From positions 62,001 to 126,000 of the forward strand of contig NZ_RDSD01000013.1 of the NCBI RefSeq assembly GCF_003712195.1: a stretch of 64,000 nt of DNA, written 5' to 3'. Made by a program: the position numbers and the translations under genes. The notes under the pieces were generated by a model. It searched no databases, was not told the origin of the DNA, and saw only the letters and a program-made list of their open reading frames with translations. This DNA is from Proteiniphilum sp. X52. GTDB lineage: Bacteria > Bacteroidota > Bacteroidia > Bacteroidales > Dysgonomonadaceae. Each line of letters opens with the position of its first letter. Position 1 is the first letter of the stretch. This document shows positions 53,297 to 63,272 of this stretch, piece by piece.

Positions 53297-55840
53297 TTAT
53301 AACAGTCCATCGCTGTCTGTGCTTGTTTCTTCGGTCTGCTCAGGGAGATTTTCCATATCTTCCGCCTCTTCCTCCTGGGAATTCACTTTGCAAACGGAGG
53401 CGATCTGATCGTTCCTCTTTTCCAAATTGATAAGACGAACGCCTTGTGTGGCACGTCCCATAACACGAAGGTCGGAAATTTTCACACGTATTGTGACGCC
53501 GGATTTGTTAATTATCATTAAATCATTGTCGTCGGTCACACTTTTGATGGCGACCAGCTTGCCGGTTTTCTCTGTCACATTGAGTGTTTTCACCCCTTTT
53601 CCGCCTCTGCGGGTAATCCGGTATACCGGTTCGCCGTCCTCGTCGTTCAGTTTTGTCCTTTTACCGAAACCCTGTTCCGATACCACCAGGATAGTATCTT
53701 CCGAATCGGGCTTCATACAGATCATTCCTATTACGCAATCCATACCGTCGTCATCCAATGTCATCCCTCTCACTCCGGTAGCAGTACGTCCCATGGGGCG
53801 GACATCCTTTTCGGGAAATCGTATGGCGCGTCCGTTGCGGTTAGCCATGATTACATGCTGGTTGCCGTCGGTCAGGCGTACGGATATCACCCTGTCTTCT
53901 TCACGGATGGTAATCGCGTTCACCCCATTCTGTCTGGGCCTTGAATAGGCTTCGAGCGGCGTTTTCTTCACCACCCCCTGCTGGGTACAGAAGAGCAGGT
54001 TGTGAGAATTGATATATTCCTTATCCTGCAATGTCTCCACCCGTACAAACGCATTGACCGCATCGTCGGAATCGATATTGAGCAGGTTCTGGATAGCTCT
54101 TCCTTTCGAATTCTTGGTTCCTTCCGGGATTTCATACACGCGGAGCCAGTAGCATTTCCCTTTCTGGGTAAAGAAAAGCATATAATTGTGTGTGGTGGCG
54201 GGATAGATATATTCCACGAAGTCCTCCTCGCGGGTATCGGTTCCCCTGACTCCTACCCCGCCCCTGTTCTGTGTATGGAAATCGGCCAGGGGAGTACGTT
54301 TGATATACCCCATATGGGAAATGGTGATAACCATGTCTTCGTTGGCATAGAAATCCTCAGGGTTCATCTCTTCCGAAGCGAAGATGATTTCCGAACGGCG
54401 TTCGTCGCCATATTTCTCACGGATCTCCATCAGCTCATCCTTGATCACTTTCATCCGAAGTTCCTCATTGACCAGGATCTCATTGAGATAAGCGATCAAC
54501 TTTTGTATCTCCTCGTATTCAGCGCGCAACTTATCCTGCTCCAGGCCGGTCAGTTGCCTTAACCGCATCTCGACGATGGCGCGCGACTGCGGATCGGAAA
54601 GTTGAAACCGTTCCATCAGTCGCTGGATGGCCTCCTGCGGTGTGGAAGAACCGCGGATGATGGCGATCACCTCATCGATATTATCGGAAGCGATAATGAG
54701 TCCTTCCAGGATGTGGGCACGTTCTTCGGCTTTACGCAACTCATATTTGGTCCGGCGGATCACCACATCAATACGGTGTTCCACGAACAGTTCGATCATC
54801 CGTTTTAGCGACAACAATTCAGGACGTCCTTTCACCAGCGCGATACTGTTCACGCTGAAAGAGGATTGCAGCGCGGTGAGTTTATAGAGTTTATTCAGCA
54901 CGACATTGGCGTTACCATCGCGTTTGATGTCCACCACGATACGCATGCCGTCCCTGTCCGACTCGTCGTTGACATTCGAGATACCATCGATCCTCTTCTC
55001 CGAGACCAAATCGGCTATATGCTTGATCAGATCGGCTTTATTGACCAGATAGGGAATTTCGGAGATAATGATTTTATCGTGGGTCTTGCCCGTCTCGATC
55101 TCCGCTTTTCCACGCATGACAATACGTCCCCTACCCGTCTCAAACGCCTCTTCGACACCCTTATAACCATAGATATAGCCTCCGGTGGGGAAATCGGGCG
55201 CTTTGATATGTTGCATCAACCCGAGAGTATCTATCTCTCTGTCATCGATATAGGCGATAATGCCGTTGATACATTCGGTGAGGTTATGCGGCGCGATGTT
55301 GGTAGCCATCCCCACGGCAATCCCCGATGAACCGTTGATAAGCAGGTTGGGAATACGGGTGGGAAGTACCGACGGTTCCTCGAGGGTATCATCGAAGTTC
55401 AATTGAAAATCGACCGTCTCTTTCTCGATATCCCTGAGCATTTCCTCGGCCAGTTTGTTCAACCGTGCCTCGGTATACCTCATGGCCGCCGGACTGTCGC
55501 CATCGACACTGCCCATGTTACCCTGTCCGTCCACCAGCGTATAACGCATACTCCAATGCTGCGCGAGACGCACCATGGCGTTGTACACTGAGGAGTCGCC
55601 GTGAGGATGGTATTTACCTAACACCTCACCGACAATCCTCGCGGATTTCTTGTGGGGTTTATCGGAGGTATTCCCCAATTCCGACATGCCGTAAAGGATA
55701 CGGCGGTGCACCGGCTTAAAGCCGTCACGCACGTCGGGCAAGGCCCGAGAAACAATAACTGACATCGAATAATCGATGTACGATGACTTCATTTCATCTT
55801 CGATATTAATCTTGATGATTCTGTCTTCCTGATCAATCAT
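53297..55840 (-). CDS. gyrA: DNA gyrase subunit A
   Basis: An 847-residue type II topoisomerase subunit. The catalytic tyrosine is Tyr122 in [10 protein letters not shown]. The C-terminal beta-pinwheel has six blades and a GyrA box ITRRGGKGV, which supports gyrase rather than ParC. The quinolone-resistance region reads [14 protein letters not shown], with Ser83 and Asn87 in E. coli numbering (E. coli has Asp87). An acidic tail ([20 protein letters not shown]) follows. Not in an operon with gyrB. Confidence 0.95.
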   Translation of the reverse strand: MIDQEDRIIKINIEDEMKSSYIDYSMSVIVSRALPDVRDGFKPVHRRILYGMSELGNTSDKPHKKSARIVGEVLGKYHPHGDSSVYNAMVRLAQHWSMRYTLVDGQGNMGSVDGDSPAAMRYTEARLNKLAEEMLRDIEKETVDFQLNFDDTLEEPSVLPTRIPNLLINGSSGIAVGMATNIAPHNLTECINGIIAYIDDREIDTLGLMQHIKAPDFPTGGYIYGYKGVEEAFETGRGRIVMRGKAEIETGKTHDKIIISEIPYLVNKADLIKHIADLVSEKRIDGISNVNDESDRDGMRIVVDIKRDGNANVVLNKLYKLTALQSSFSVNSIALVKGRPELLSLKRMIELFVEHRIDVVIRRTKYELRKAEERAHILEGLIIASDNIDEVIAIIRGSSTPQEAIQRLMERFQLSDPQSRAIVEMRLRQLTGLEQDKLRAEYEEIQKLIAYLNEILVNEELRMKVIKDELMEIREKYGDERRSEIIFASEEMNPEDFYANEDMVITISHMGYIKRTPLADFHTQNRGGVGVRGTDTREEDFVEYIYPATTHNYMLFFTQKGKCYWLRVYEIPEGTKNSKGRAIQNLLNIDSDDAVNAFVRVETLQDKEYINSHNLLFCTQQGVVKKTPLEAYSRPRQNGVNAITIREEDRVISVRLTDGNQHVIMANRNGRAIRFPEKDVRPMGRTATGVRGMTLDDDGMDCVIGMICMKPDSEDTILVVSEQGFGKRTKLNDEDGEPVYRITRRGGKGVKTLNVTEKTGKLVAIKSVTDDNDLMIINKSGVTIRVKISDLRVMGRATQGVRLINLEKRNDQIASVCKVNSQEEEAEDMENLPEQTEETSTDSDGLL

Positions 55841-55960
55841 ATTACAAAGTGATTTTTCTCTTCAACTAATATTTCTATGTAGCTTATTAACAGATTAGTG
55901 ACTGTTTTAAAATTTTCAAAATTTGGACAGACCAAGGTACGGCTTTTTTCCCGATTTAAC

Positions 55961-55993
55961 AAAAAAAACAGGAAGTTTATTACTTCCTGTTTT
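55961..55993 (-). terminator. Rho-independent terminator of secA
   Basis: A perfect 12-bp stem AAAACAGGAAGT/ACTTCCTGTTTT with a 5-base loop, read on the - strand and ending in eight T residues, 27 bases after the secA stop codon. Its position in front of gyrA also separates the two genes. Confidence 0.9.
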
Positions 55994-56020
55994 GAATTAT
56001 TTATGAACTACGATGAACGT

Positions 56021-59000
56021 TCACGCGCCGTGACAGTTTTTGTACTTTTTCCCGCTTCCACAGGGGCATGGGTCGTTCCTCCCCACCTTTTTCTCCACAC
56101 GGATGGGCTCCAGCTTCTGGGGCTGTCTCTGTTGGGGGTCGCCATTCCTGCCGGCTCCCGCCGGCATACCGTCCGACTCCTCTTTTTGAGTACGGTACTT
56201 GCTATAATCGGTTTTTTGCTCAGGGGCGGCACGCCTTACGCTTCCGGGATCCTGCACCGGTATCTGACCGCGCATCAGGATGGATACCGCCTTGGAGTTG
56301 ATATCGTTGACCATTGACCTAAAGAGGTTGAACGACTCCAGCTTATAGATCAGCAGCGGGTCTTTCTGCTCGTAACTCGCGTTCTGCACGGATTGGCGCA
56401 GTTCATCCATTTCCCGGAGATGCTCTTTCCAGTCCTCGTCGATAGTATGCAGCAGGATTGATTTCTCAAAGGCTTTTACCAATGCTTTCGATCCGGTATC
56501 GTATGCCTCCTTCAGGTTGCATGAGATGTTATATACCCTTTTCCCATCGGTAATGGGGATGAGAATATTCTCATACATCGCCCCCTGATGTTCATAGACC
56601 TGCTTGATGACCGGTTGGGCGACTTCGGCGAGCCGCTCCGTTTTACGCTTAAAGGTGTCAAAAGCCTGGGCAGTCACCGCCTGCAGTTGGTCGTCCAGTC
56701 TCATCTTCTTCATATCCTCCTCTTTGAAGGGGATGTCCAGCGCCATCACACGAAGCAGATCGAGTTTCATCCCTTCGTAGTTATCTTCGTTCATCTCCAT
56801 AATATTCCTCGCGGTCTCCGAGATCATGTTGGCCACATCGTTATCGATACGCTCACCCATCAAGGCGTGACGGCGACGGCGATAGATCACTTCACGCTGA
56901 GAGTTCATCACATCATCGTATTCCAGCAAACGCTTACGGATCCCGAAGTTGTTCTCTTCCACCTTCTTTTGAGCACGTTCCACCGATTTGCTCAACATAT
57001 TGTGTTCAAGGACATCGCCTTCTTTGAATCCCATCCGGTCCATCAGGCCGGCAATCCTCTCTGTGGCAAAGAGACGCATCAGGTCGTCTTCCAATGAGAC
57101 GAAGAACACGCTTGATCCGGGATCTCCCTGGCGTCCGGCACGTCCTCTCAACTGCCGGTCCACACGGCGTGACTCGTGCCGCTCCGTACCGATGATGGCA
57201 AGACCGCCCGCTTCCCGCACCTCCGGGGTGAGCTTGATATCGGTACCACGACCCGCCATGTTGGTGGCTATGGTCACCATTCCCTTTTGTCCGGCATGGG
57301 CCACGATCTCGGCTTCACGCTGATGCAGCTTGGCATTCAACACGTTGTGCCTGATCTTACGAAGAGTGAGCATGCGGCTCAATAACTCAGAGATTTCCAC
57401 GGAAGTGGTGCCGACAAGGACAGGGCGTCCTTTGGCGATAAGACTTTCCGTCTCTTCGATCACCGCCGTATATTTTTCCCTCTTGGTCTTGTAAATACGG
57501 TCATTCTGGTCATCGCGGATAATGGGTTTGTTGGTCGGGATCACCACTACGTCGAGTTTGTAGATATCCCAGAACTCACCCGCTTCCGTTTCAGCCGTAC
57601 CGGTCATGCCGGCCAACTTGCTGTACATCCTGAAAAAGTTCTGCAAGGTGATGGTGGCAAACGTCTGGGTAGCCGCTTCCACTTTCACCCGCTCTTTTGC
57701 TTCGATCGCCTGGTGCAAACCGTCGGAGTAGCGGCGTCCCTCCATCACGCGGCCGGTCTGTTCATCCACGATCTTCACCTTGTTGTCAATCACCACATAT
57801 TCATCATCTTTTTCGAACAGGGTATAGGCTTTCAACAACTGGTTGATGGTATGCACACGTTCCGACTTCACAGCGTAATTCTGTAGTAACTCGTCTTTCT
57901 TGACTGCCTTCTCTTCATCCGGAAGTGGAGACTGTTCCAGTTCCGCCAGTTCGGAAGCAATATCAGGCAGGATAAAGAAATGGGGGTCGTCCGACTTGCC
58001 GGTCAGAAGGTCGATACCCTTATCCGTCAGTTCAATGCTGTGCTGCTTCTCATCAATTACGAAGTACAGCGGATCGGTCACCACATGCATATTGCGCATC
58101 TGCTCCTGCATATAGAATGCTTCGGTTTTAAGCATTGCCGCCTTCACTCCCTGTTCACTGAGGTATTTGATAAGAGGCTTATATTTCGGCATCCCTTTAT
58201 AGGAACGGAAAAGCAACAGCGCGCCTTCTTCCTGTTCCTTGGGATCGGACGAAGCCATTTTTACTTTCGCCTCAGCCAGCAGGTGGGTAGTCAGCTCACG
58301 TTGCGCTTTCACAATCATTTCCACCCTCGGACGGAACTGGTCGTACAATTGGTCGTCGCCTTTAGGTACCGGACCGGAGATAATCAACGGGGTACGGGCA
58401 TCATCGATCAATACCGAGTCTACCTCGTCCACGATGGCGTAATTATGCTTACGTTGCACGAGATCCTTGGGCGAAATGGCCATGTTATCACGCAGGTAAT
58501 CAAAACCAAATTCATTATTGGTGCCGAAAGTAATGTCCGATTCATATGCCTTGCGACGGGCGTCGGAATTGGGTTCATGTTTGTCGATACAATCTACCGA
58601 TAAACCGTGGAACATATACATGGGGCCCATCCATTCCGAGTCGCGTTTTGCCAGATAATCATTCACAGTCACCACATGCACCCCTTCGTGGGTGAGCGCG
58701 TTGAGGAAAACCGGAAGTGTTGCCACCAGCGTCTTGCCTTCTCCCGTAGCCATCTCGGCAATTTTTCCGCGGTGCAGCACCACGCCACCGAAGAGCTGCA
58801 CATCATAATGGATCATGTCCCAGGTGATCTCGTTCCCCCCGGCGATCCAGTGGTTTTGATAGATGGCCTTGTCGCCTTCAATACGGACAAAGTCGTGATT
58901 CGCCGCCAAATTCCTGTCGAAATCAGTAGCTGTAACCACAATCTCCTCATTCTGCGTGAAACGGCGGGCTGTATCTTTCATGATAGAGAAAGCTTCCGGC

Positions 59001-59320
59001 AGCACTTCATCGAGCGCCTTCTCATACTTCTCCATCACATCTTTCTCCAGCTTGTCCACCTGGTTCCAGACCGTTTCACGCTTATCCAGGTCGATGGCAT
59101 CGATACCGGCCTTGAGTTCCGTTATCTGCGCTTTCTCCGCCGCGACATATTCCTGAATGCGTTTTTCAAGCTCTTTCGTCAGATCACGCAATTCATCATG
59201 AGAGAGTTTCTCTATTTCGGCATAGGCCTCTTTCACCCTTTTCACGACCGGATTAATTTCGTTCAGGTCGCGTTGTGCCTTGTTACCGATTATTTTTGAT
59301 ATAAAATCATTCCATCCCAT
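56021..59320 (-). CDS. secA: Preprotein translocase ATPase SecA
   Basis: A 1099-residue motor of the Sec export path. Walker [16 protein letters not shown], Walker B region [20 protein letters not shown], the helicase motif [12 protein letters not shown] and [15 protein letters not shown] are present. The C terminus has the zinc- and SecB-binding motif [19 protein letters not shown]. It is about 200 residues longer than E. coli SecA owing to inserts near residues 330-420, as is usual in Bacteroidetes. Confidence 0.96.
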   Translation of the reverse strand: MGWNDFISKIIGNKAQRDLNEINPVVKRVKEAYAEIEKLSHDELRDLTKELEKRIQEYVAAEKAQITELKAGIDAIDLDKRETVWNQVDKLEKDVMEKYEKALDEVLPEAFSIMKDTARRFTQNEEIVVTATDFDRNLAANHDFVRIEGDKAIYQNHWIAGGNEITWDMIHYDVQLFGGVVLHRGKIAEMATGEGKTLVATLPVFLNALTHEGVHVVTVNDYLAKRDSEWMGPMYMFHGLSVDCIDKHEPNSDARRKAYESDITFGTNNEFGFDYLRDNMAISPKDLVQRKHNYAIVDEVDSVLIDDARTPLIISGPVPKGDDQLYDQFRPRVEMIVKAQRELTTHLLAEAKVKMASSDPKEQEEGALLLFRSYKGMPKYKPLIKYLSEQGVKAAMLKTEAFYMQEQMRNMHVVTDPLYFVIDEKQHSIELTDKGIDLLTGKSDDPHFFILPDIASELAELEQSPLPDEEKAVKKDELLQNYAVKSERVHTINQLLKAYTLFEKDDEYVVIDNKVKIVDEQTGRVMEGRRYSDGLHQAIEAKERVKVEAATQTFATITLQNFFRMYSKLAGMTGTAETEAGEFWDIYKLDVVVIPTNKPIIRDDQNDRIYKTKREKYTAVIEETESLIAKGRPVLVGTTSVEISELLSRMLTLRKIRHNVLNAKLHQREAEIVAHAGQKGMVTIATNMAGRGTDIKLTPEVREAGGLAIIGTERHESRRVDRQLRGRAGRQGDPGSSVFFVSLEDDLMRLFATERIAGLMDRMGFKEGDVLEHNMLSKSVERAQKKVEENNFGIRKRLLEYDDVMNSQREVIYRRRRHALMGERIDNDVANMISETARNIMEMNEDNYEGMKLDLLRVMALDIPFKEEDMKKMRLDDQLQAVTAQAFDTFKRKTERLAEVAQPVIKQVYEHQGAMYENILIPITDGKRVYNISCNLKEAYDTGSKALVKAFEKSILLHTIDEDWKEHLREMDELRQSVQNASYEQKDPLLIYKLESFNLFRSMVNDINSKAVSILMRGQIPVQDPGSVRRAAPEQKTDYSKYRTQKEESDGMPAGAGRNGDPQQRQPQKLEPIRVEKKVGRNDPCPCGSGKKYKNCHGA

Positions 59321-59640
59321 AAGTATCTCTATTCATTGTGAGGTGTAAATTGGTTGCAGGTTACAGATATGGTTTCCCAATCACCTTACCCTTCCACCTC
59401 TTATTATTTGGTATATATTCTTCAATAAATATTGTATTGATCGTAGTTGCAAAACAAGTAGGGCCTCTCTTCCCCTTTACCGAAATAATTCAGTAAAGTT
59501 AGACTTTTTGAGTCGCCTGCGCTCCTCGATCTCCAATTGAGTCGCCTGCGCTCCTCGATTTTCAATTGAGTCGCCTTCGCTCCTCGATTTTCAATTCTCG
59601 CGACGGCATAATCCAATTAAACTTGACTTCTGCTTATTGC
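59321..59640. other. 320-bp intergenic region upstream of secA
   Basis: It contains the 29-bp tandem repeat (59510-59596) and the probable secA promoter region near 59430, where AT-rich sequence precedes secA. No real gene was found; the open frame at 59422-59616 is made by the repeat. Confidence 0.55.
59510..59596. repeat. Three tandem 29-bp repeats
   Basis: Units start at 59510, 59539 and 59568, each beginning GAGTCGCC and containing GCTCCTCGAT and CCAATT- or TCAATT-type ends. They differ at only a few bases. There are no spacers, so this is a simple tandem array rather than a CRISPR. Confidence 0.85.
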
Positions 59641-61227
59641 TTAACGAAAAAGCTCCCTTAAAATCTCACCTTCGGCGGCGTTGGGAGCCCGGATACGCAA
59701 CCGGTATGCCACACTTGGCGCGATTTGGGTCGCTTCAATCGTCCGTTCAATTCTCTGGGGTTTGATATCACTCCCGAAGAAAATTACCGGGGCCACCACA
59801 GCATTGTTCCGCACTCTTACGTTTTGATCGGACTGAGGGTCCACTATCCGCCAACCGGGTTGGAACCGGAGGAAAAGATCACCTGAAAAACCCTTGTAAA
59901 ATCCGTTTCTGTAATACTGCACATCCTGGTTATAGGCGCCATGCAGCATCTGATACGAAGTGATCACATCCTGAATGCCGGCCGATTGCACCAGAAACTC
60001 GGCAGCCCTCTGTTGAAACTCCCTTAAATCGATCTTTTTGTCTTCGAGCAATTTCCTGTCGAAGAAGAATTGCCTGTCGTAATATTTCCTGATCCACTGC
60101 TCTCTGCCGTAAAGTGCCATCAGATACATATTGAGCAAGGCCTGGCTCCGTTCGGGATAGAAATCACCACCGGAAGTAACCATCCCCTCGGGAATGATCT
60201 CCTGTTCCTCGAAATATCCGGTAGAAACCACAAAGATGAGGGTATTCTTAAGTCCCACAGAGGTGTCGATGGCGTCAAGCAGCCTCTCCAACTCCTGATC
60301 AAGACGATAATAGGTATCCTGTATCTCCACGGAATAATTTTTATCAAGTGCTTTTTCATAATTCCCCGCATAGAAAGTAAGCGCCAGAAAATCGGGATTC
60401 ATCCGTTTCCCCAGCGATCCCGACTCAAGCAACCTGACCGCCATATCATTTACCTCCTTATTCACATAGGGTGATTGTTTGAACAGACGGAAATGATCTT
60501 TCTTATCGGGGCCAAGGTAGTGCTGGAAATTATACCTGTTCCGGGTATACGGAAAAGCGTCATACTGGTTCACGTCAATGGCCGGTCGCCATGTGAGACT
60601 GTTAATAGTATAGGTGAGCGATTGCCCGCCGCGGTTATGTTGATCAACCACCGGTTGCCTGTTCTTGTAAAAGGTGGTAGTGGCCCATTTCCCGTTCTCT
60701 TCTTCAATCCAGAAGGCTCCACTCGCGGCATGTCCGCCGGATGCCAGAGCCTGGGAAGCATCGGGAGCAAAAGCGAAGATATCCGACTGTCCTGCTGAAG
60801 CGATCTTCAGTTCGTCGGCAAGGGTGGAAACCTTGACAGGAAGAGGGGAAAGTTTTTCAGTAGTGAAATTTCCCAGATAATTATCGTCGAAGAAAGAGGA
60901 TATTTCACGGTTCGAATCTGCCAAATACCTTTTCTCAGCCATAATTCCATGATAGGAAGGGTTGGCGCCGGTAAAGATGGTCGTAATGGCAGATGCCTTG
61001 TTCAGATTGGGAAAATCGTAATATACATTGCTGTACACAAGGCCGTTATTCAACAACCTGTTGAATCCCTTGCTCCCGAATCTGTGTCTGAACATTTCCA
61101 GATAATCACCCCTGAACTGGTCGATGGTGATTCCCACCACCAGTTTCGGTATTTCACCCGGAGATGTTTGCGCGAAAAGCGTTGTGATTGAAAAAAAAGC
61201 AACCAGTGAAGATAGTATTCTAACCAT
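59641..61227 (-). CDS. Alkaline-phosphatase-superfamily (PafA-like) protein, probable pseudoenzyme
   Basis: A 528-residue exported protein (signal peptide 1-20, ending LFAQ). The overall fold of PafA-type phosphatases is clear: LVVGITIDQFRGDYLEMF, TTIFTGANPSYHGIMAE, SVEIQDTYYRLDQELERLLD and APVIFFGSDIKPQRIERTIE. Asp36 of the first metal site remains. The usual DYxGH pair is replaced by NYEKA (Asn289, Ala293), the usual ADHG by STGY (Thr336, Gly337), the KDR substrate motif by APD (155-157) and the C-terminal THG by a histidine-free segment. Catalysis is therefore unlikely. It lies 24 bp after the lnb gene on the same strand, so the two are likely co-expressed. Confidence 0.82.
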   Translation of the reverse strand: MVRILSSLVAFFSITTLFAQTSPGEIPKLVVGITIDQFRGDYLEMFRHRFGSKGFNRLLNNGLVYSNVYYDFPNLNKASAITTIFTGANPSYHGIMAEKRYLADSNREISSFFDDNYLGNFTTEKLSPLPVKVSTLADELKIASAGQSDIFAFAPDASQALASGGHAASGAFWIEEENGKWATTTFYKNRQPVVDQHNRGGQSLTYTINSLTWRPAIDVNQYDAFPYTRNRYNFQHYLGPDKKDHFRLFKQSPYVNKEVNDMAVRLLESGSLGKRMNPDFLALTFYAGNYEKALDKNYSVEIQDTYYRLDQELERLLDAIDTSVGLKNTLIFVVSTGYFEEQEIIPEGMVTSGGDFYPERSQALLNMYLMALYGREQWIRKYYDRQFFFDRKLLEDKKIDLREFQQRAAEFLVQSAGIQDVITSYQMLHGAYNQDVQYYRNGFYKGFSGDLFLRFQPGWRIVDPQSDQNVRVRNNAVVAPVIFFGSDIKPQRIERTIEATQIAPSVAYRLRIRAPNAAEGEILRELFR

Positions 61228-61251
61228 GCCCGTATCCCCTCATTTACCTAT

Positions 61252-62559
61252 TTACAATCCACCCCAACCTGCTTTCAGGTGTTTACTGGTGGTGAACTGT
61301 TTGTTTTTTAACCGCCTTTTCCTCCATATATAAATGTTTGTTCCGGACCTGAGGCACAAACTCATTGAAAATGGGATTGTCGCCAACGGCAATTGCTGCG
61401 GCATCAACCACCATAATAAGAGGAAAAGCGTTAAGAGTGCAAAGTTAATAAAATGATAGAAATAAACTGCTTTATTTGCTGATTTCATCCAGAAGAAAGA
61501 AGCGGCAATCAGCGCGAACGGATTCAGCCAGACGAAATTCCAGTTGGGGTTGGTGGCAGGGTGCTCCGAGAAATACATCAGCACCAGAAGGATTATGCCG
61601 GCCGATCCGGCAACCGCGAACAATACTGTGTCATAAATCCTGGCAAGTTTGGTCTTATTCAGTTTGACAACTTGGATGAGTGAGACTATTATAGTGAGCA
61701 GCAGCAATGCGAATGCTGTTAATACGGGTGTGAAAACAACCCCTTCGCTAATTTTATTTCTCTCTTTGTCAGCTGGTAATACTATTTTTGTATTTTTCAC
61801 CAATGGCACGTTCAATGTATCGCCTCTTTGGATGATTGCCCCCTCGAAAGAGTCCATCAGATAGTCTGGAATAAACATTTTCGCCCTCACATCGATAGGA
61901 GTGTCAGCCGGGCTTCCTATCAGCAGGTCGATACCGAATTCCACCCACGGATACCTCTCCACACATTCGTGCACCAGGTCGCGATAAGATTGATTCCGGG
62001 TAGTGGGCGGATATTGAATGTGGCCATCTGTGTATTCTTCCACAATATCACGGGGACGAGTGGAACAATTATCATAAAAATAGTTGTATCGATACTCTCT
62101 GTTTTCAGGCAACGCGTTAACCGTGAGCGCATCATACAACTGTTGTTTTTCAGCCGGCGAGAGGTTCAATTCCTGCTCCACCACCTGCTGTCCCCGGTAT
62201 CCGTATTCGTTGAGAAATGCCTCAAAGGGAAGGTCACCCAGGATATAATCCGTTTTTCCCCGTACAAAATTATAGATAAAATAGGGTTGCGAGGAGTCAA
62301 AATAACCGTAATTGAAAACCAGGTCCACGCCGGTAGAATCATCTTGCACACGGATGGCGGTATGGCCGAAAAAAGCATATACAGCACCATACCACGGCGA
62401 TGCGGTCAGCAGGCTTATTTTCGCATTGTGATTCAGCTGCACCTGACCCGCCGCGGGGAGTGATAAGAGTATGATGAGAAGAAGCATCAAAGTCTTCTTT
62501 TGCCGAATACATGTCTGAAACTCGGTGCTTGCTAAAAATGATTCGATTATTCGTTTCAT
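61252..62559 (-). CDS. lnb: Lipoprotein N-acyltransferase Lnb (DUF4105)
   Basis: A 435-residue membrane protein. After a signal-type segment (LMLLLIILLSLPAAGQ) comes the DUF4105 periplasmic domain (AKISLLTASPWYGAVYAFFG, HTAIRVQD, FNYGYFDSSQPYFIYNFVRG, YNYFYDNCSTRPRDIVEEY). The C-terminal part (about 275-420) has four membrane segments (VFTPVLTAFALLLLTIIVSL, FAVAGSAGIILLVLMYF, FALIAASFFWM, INFALLTLFLLLWW). In Bacteroides this family was shown to add the third acyl chain to lipoproteins, from memory of recent work. The histidine and cysteine of the motifs above are candidate catalytic residues. It precedes the pseudophosphatase gene by 24 bp. Confidence 0.8.
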   Translation of the reverse strand: MKRIIESFLASTEFQTCIRQKKTLMLLLIILLSLPAAGQVQLNHNAKISLLTASPWYGAVYAFFGHTAIRVQDDSTGVDLVFNYGYFDSSQPYFIYNFVRGKTDYILGDLPFEAFLNEYGYRGQQVVEQELNLSPAEKQQLYDALTVNALPENREYRYNYFYDNCSTRPRDIVEEYTDGHIQYPPTTRNQSYRDLVHECVERYPWVEFGIDLLIGSPADTPIDVRAKMFIPDYLMDSFEGAIIQRGDTLNVPLVKNTKIVLPADKERNKISEGVVFTPVLTAFALLLLTIIVSLIQVVKLNKTKLARIYDTVLFAVAGSAGIILLVLMYFSEHPATNPNWNFVWLNPFALIAASFFWMKSANKAVYFYHFINFALLTLFLLLWWLMPQQLPLATIPFSMSLCLRSGTNIYIWRKRRLKNKQFTTSKHLKAGWGGL

Positions 62560-62721
62560 TGGCTTTTTACTTGTTTATCTGTAAGCCCGGGTATTTTCCC
62601 CGACATAAAGCTGCAGGCGTTAACGGGTGCAAGAATGCCTCTGTTATGGTTTTCACATATACCTCCTGTCAGATAAGACAAAAGTACACAATTTTGCGTA
62701 AAACCAACACATAACTCCAAT

Positions 62722-62762
62722 AACAAATAGCGGCGATCCTTGCCAGACCGCCGCTATTTGTT
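62722..62762 (-). terminator. Terminator of the L31 gene (possibly bidirectional)
   Basis: A perfect 14-bp inverted repeat, AACAAATAGCGGCG/CGCCGCTATTTGTT with a 13-base loop, 28 bases after the rpmE2 stop codon on the - strand. The A/T ends let it work in both directions. Confidence 0.85.
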
Positions 62763-62789
62763 ACATCATTAATCCTGTGGATACCCGAT

Positions 62790-63047
62790 TTATTTATTCT
62801 TGTTACGGTTTCCGTAACGGCTCATAAACTTGTCAACCCGTCCTGCCGTATCTACCAGTTTTTGTTTTCCGGTATAGAATGGATGTGAAGAACTGGTAAT
62901 CTCAAGTTTTACCAACGGATAGGTAACACCGTCGATCTCGATAGTTTCTTTCGCATTAATAGTAGATCGTGAAATGAAAATCTCTTCATTCGACATATCT
63001 TTAAAAACTACCGGACGGTAATTGTTGGGATGGATCTCTTTCTTCAT
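62790..63047 (-). CDS. rpmE2: Ribosomal protein L31 type B
   Basis: An 85-residue large-subunit protein ([48 protein letters not shown]). The zinc-binding CxxC motifs of type A are absent, so this is the zinc-free type B. Promoter at 63167-63174 and terminator at 62722-62762 bound it as a single-gene unit. Confidence 0.95.
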   Translation of the reverse strand: MKKEIHPNNYRPVVFKDMSNEEIFISRSTINAKETIEIDGVTYPLVKLEITSSSHPFYTGKQKLVDTAGRVDKFMSRYGNRNKNK

Positions 63048-63166
63048 ACTGATTTTTATTTTTTCCGGTCATTGAAGCTGCCCGATCATCAACTTGTAAT
63101 CCAGTCTCTGATACCGAAGCAAACTCCATTGATCCTGCTGTTTGATTACTCTCAATTTTCGGTGTG

Positions 63167-63174
63167 CAAAGATA
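63167..63174 (-). promoter_or_regulatory. -7 promoter element of rpmE2
   Basis: TATCTTTG on the - strand, an exact TAnnTTTG match, about 120 bases before the start codon. A TTATTTTG element (about 63238, one mismatch) on the + strand could serve the divergent cinA gene. Confidence 0.5.
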
Positions 63175-63272
63175 TGACAATCATTTAAAATAAAAAAATA
63201 AATAACACTCTTTTTTCTCTATCTGAAAGATTATCCTTTATTTTGCAGAAGATTAAGAAACACAATAATAAT

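Noticed and set aside
59510-59596. Possible CRISPR array
   Set aside because: Units are directly adjacent with no spacers, only three copies exist and no cas gene is present.
59422-59616. 64-codon frame rich in Arg and Glu
   Set aside because: It is produced by the 29-bp tandem repeat; no start context or homology supports it.
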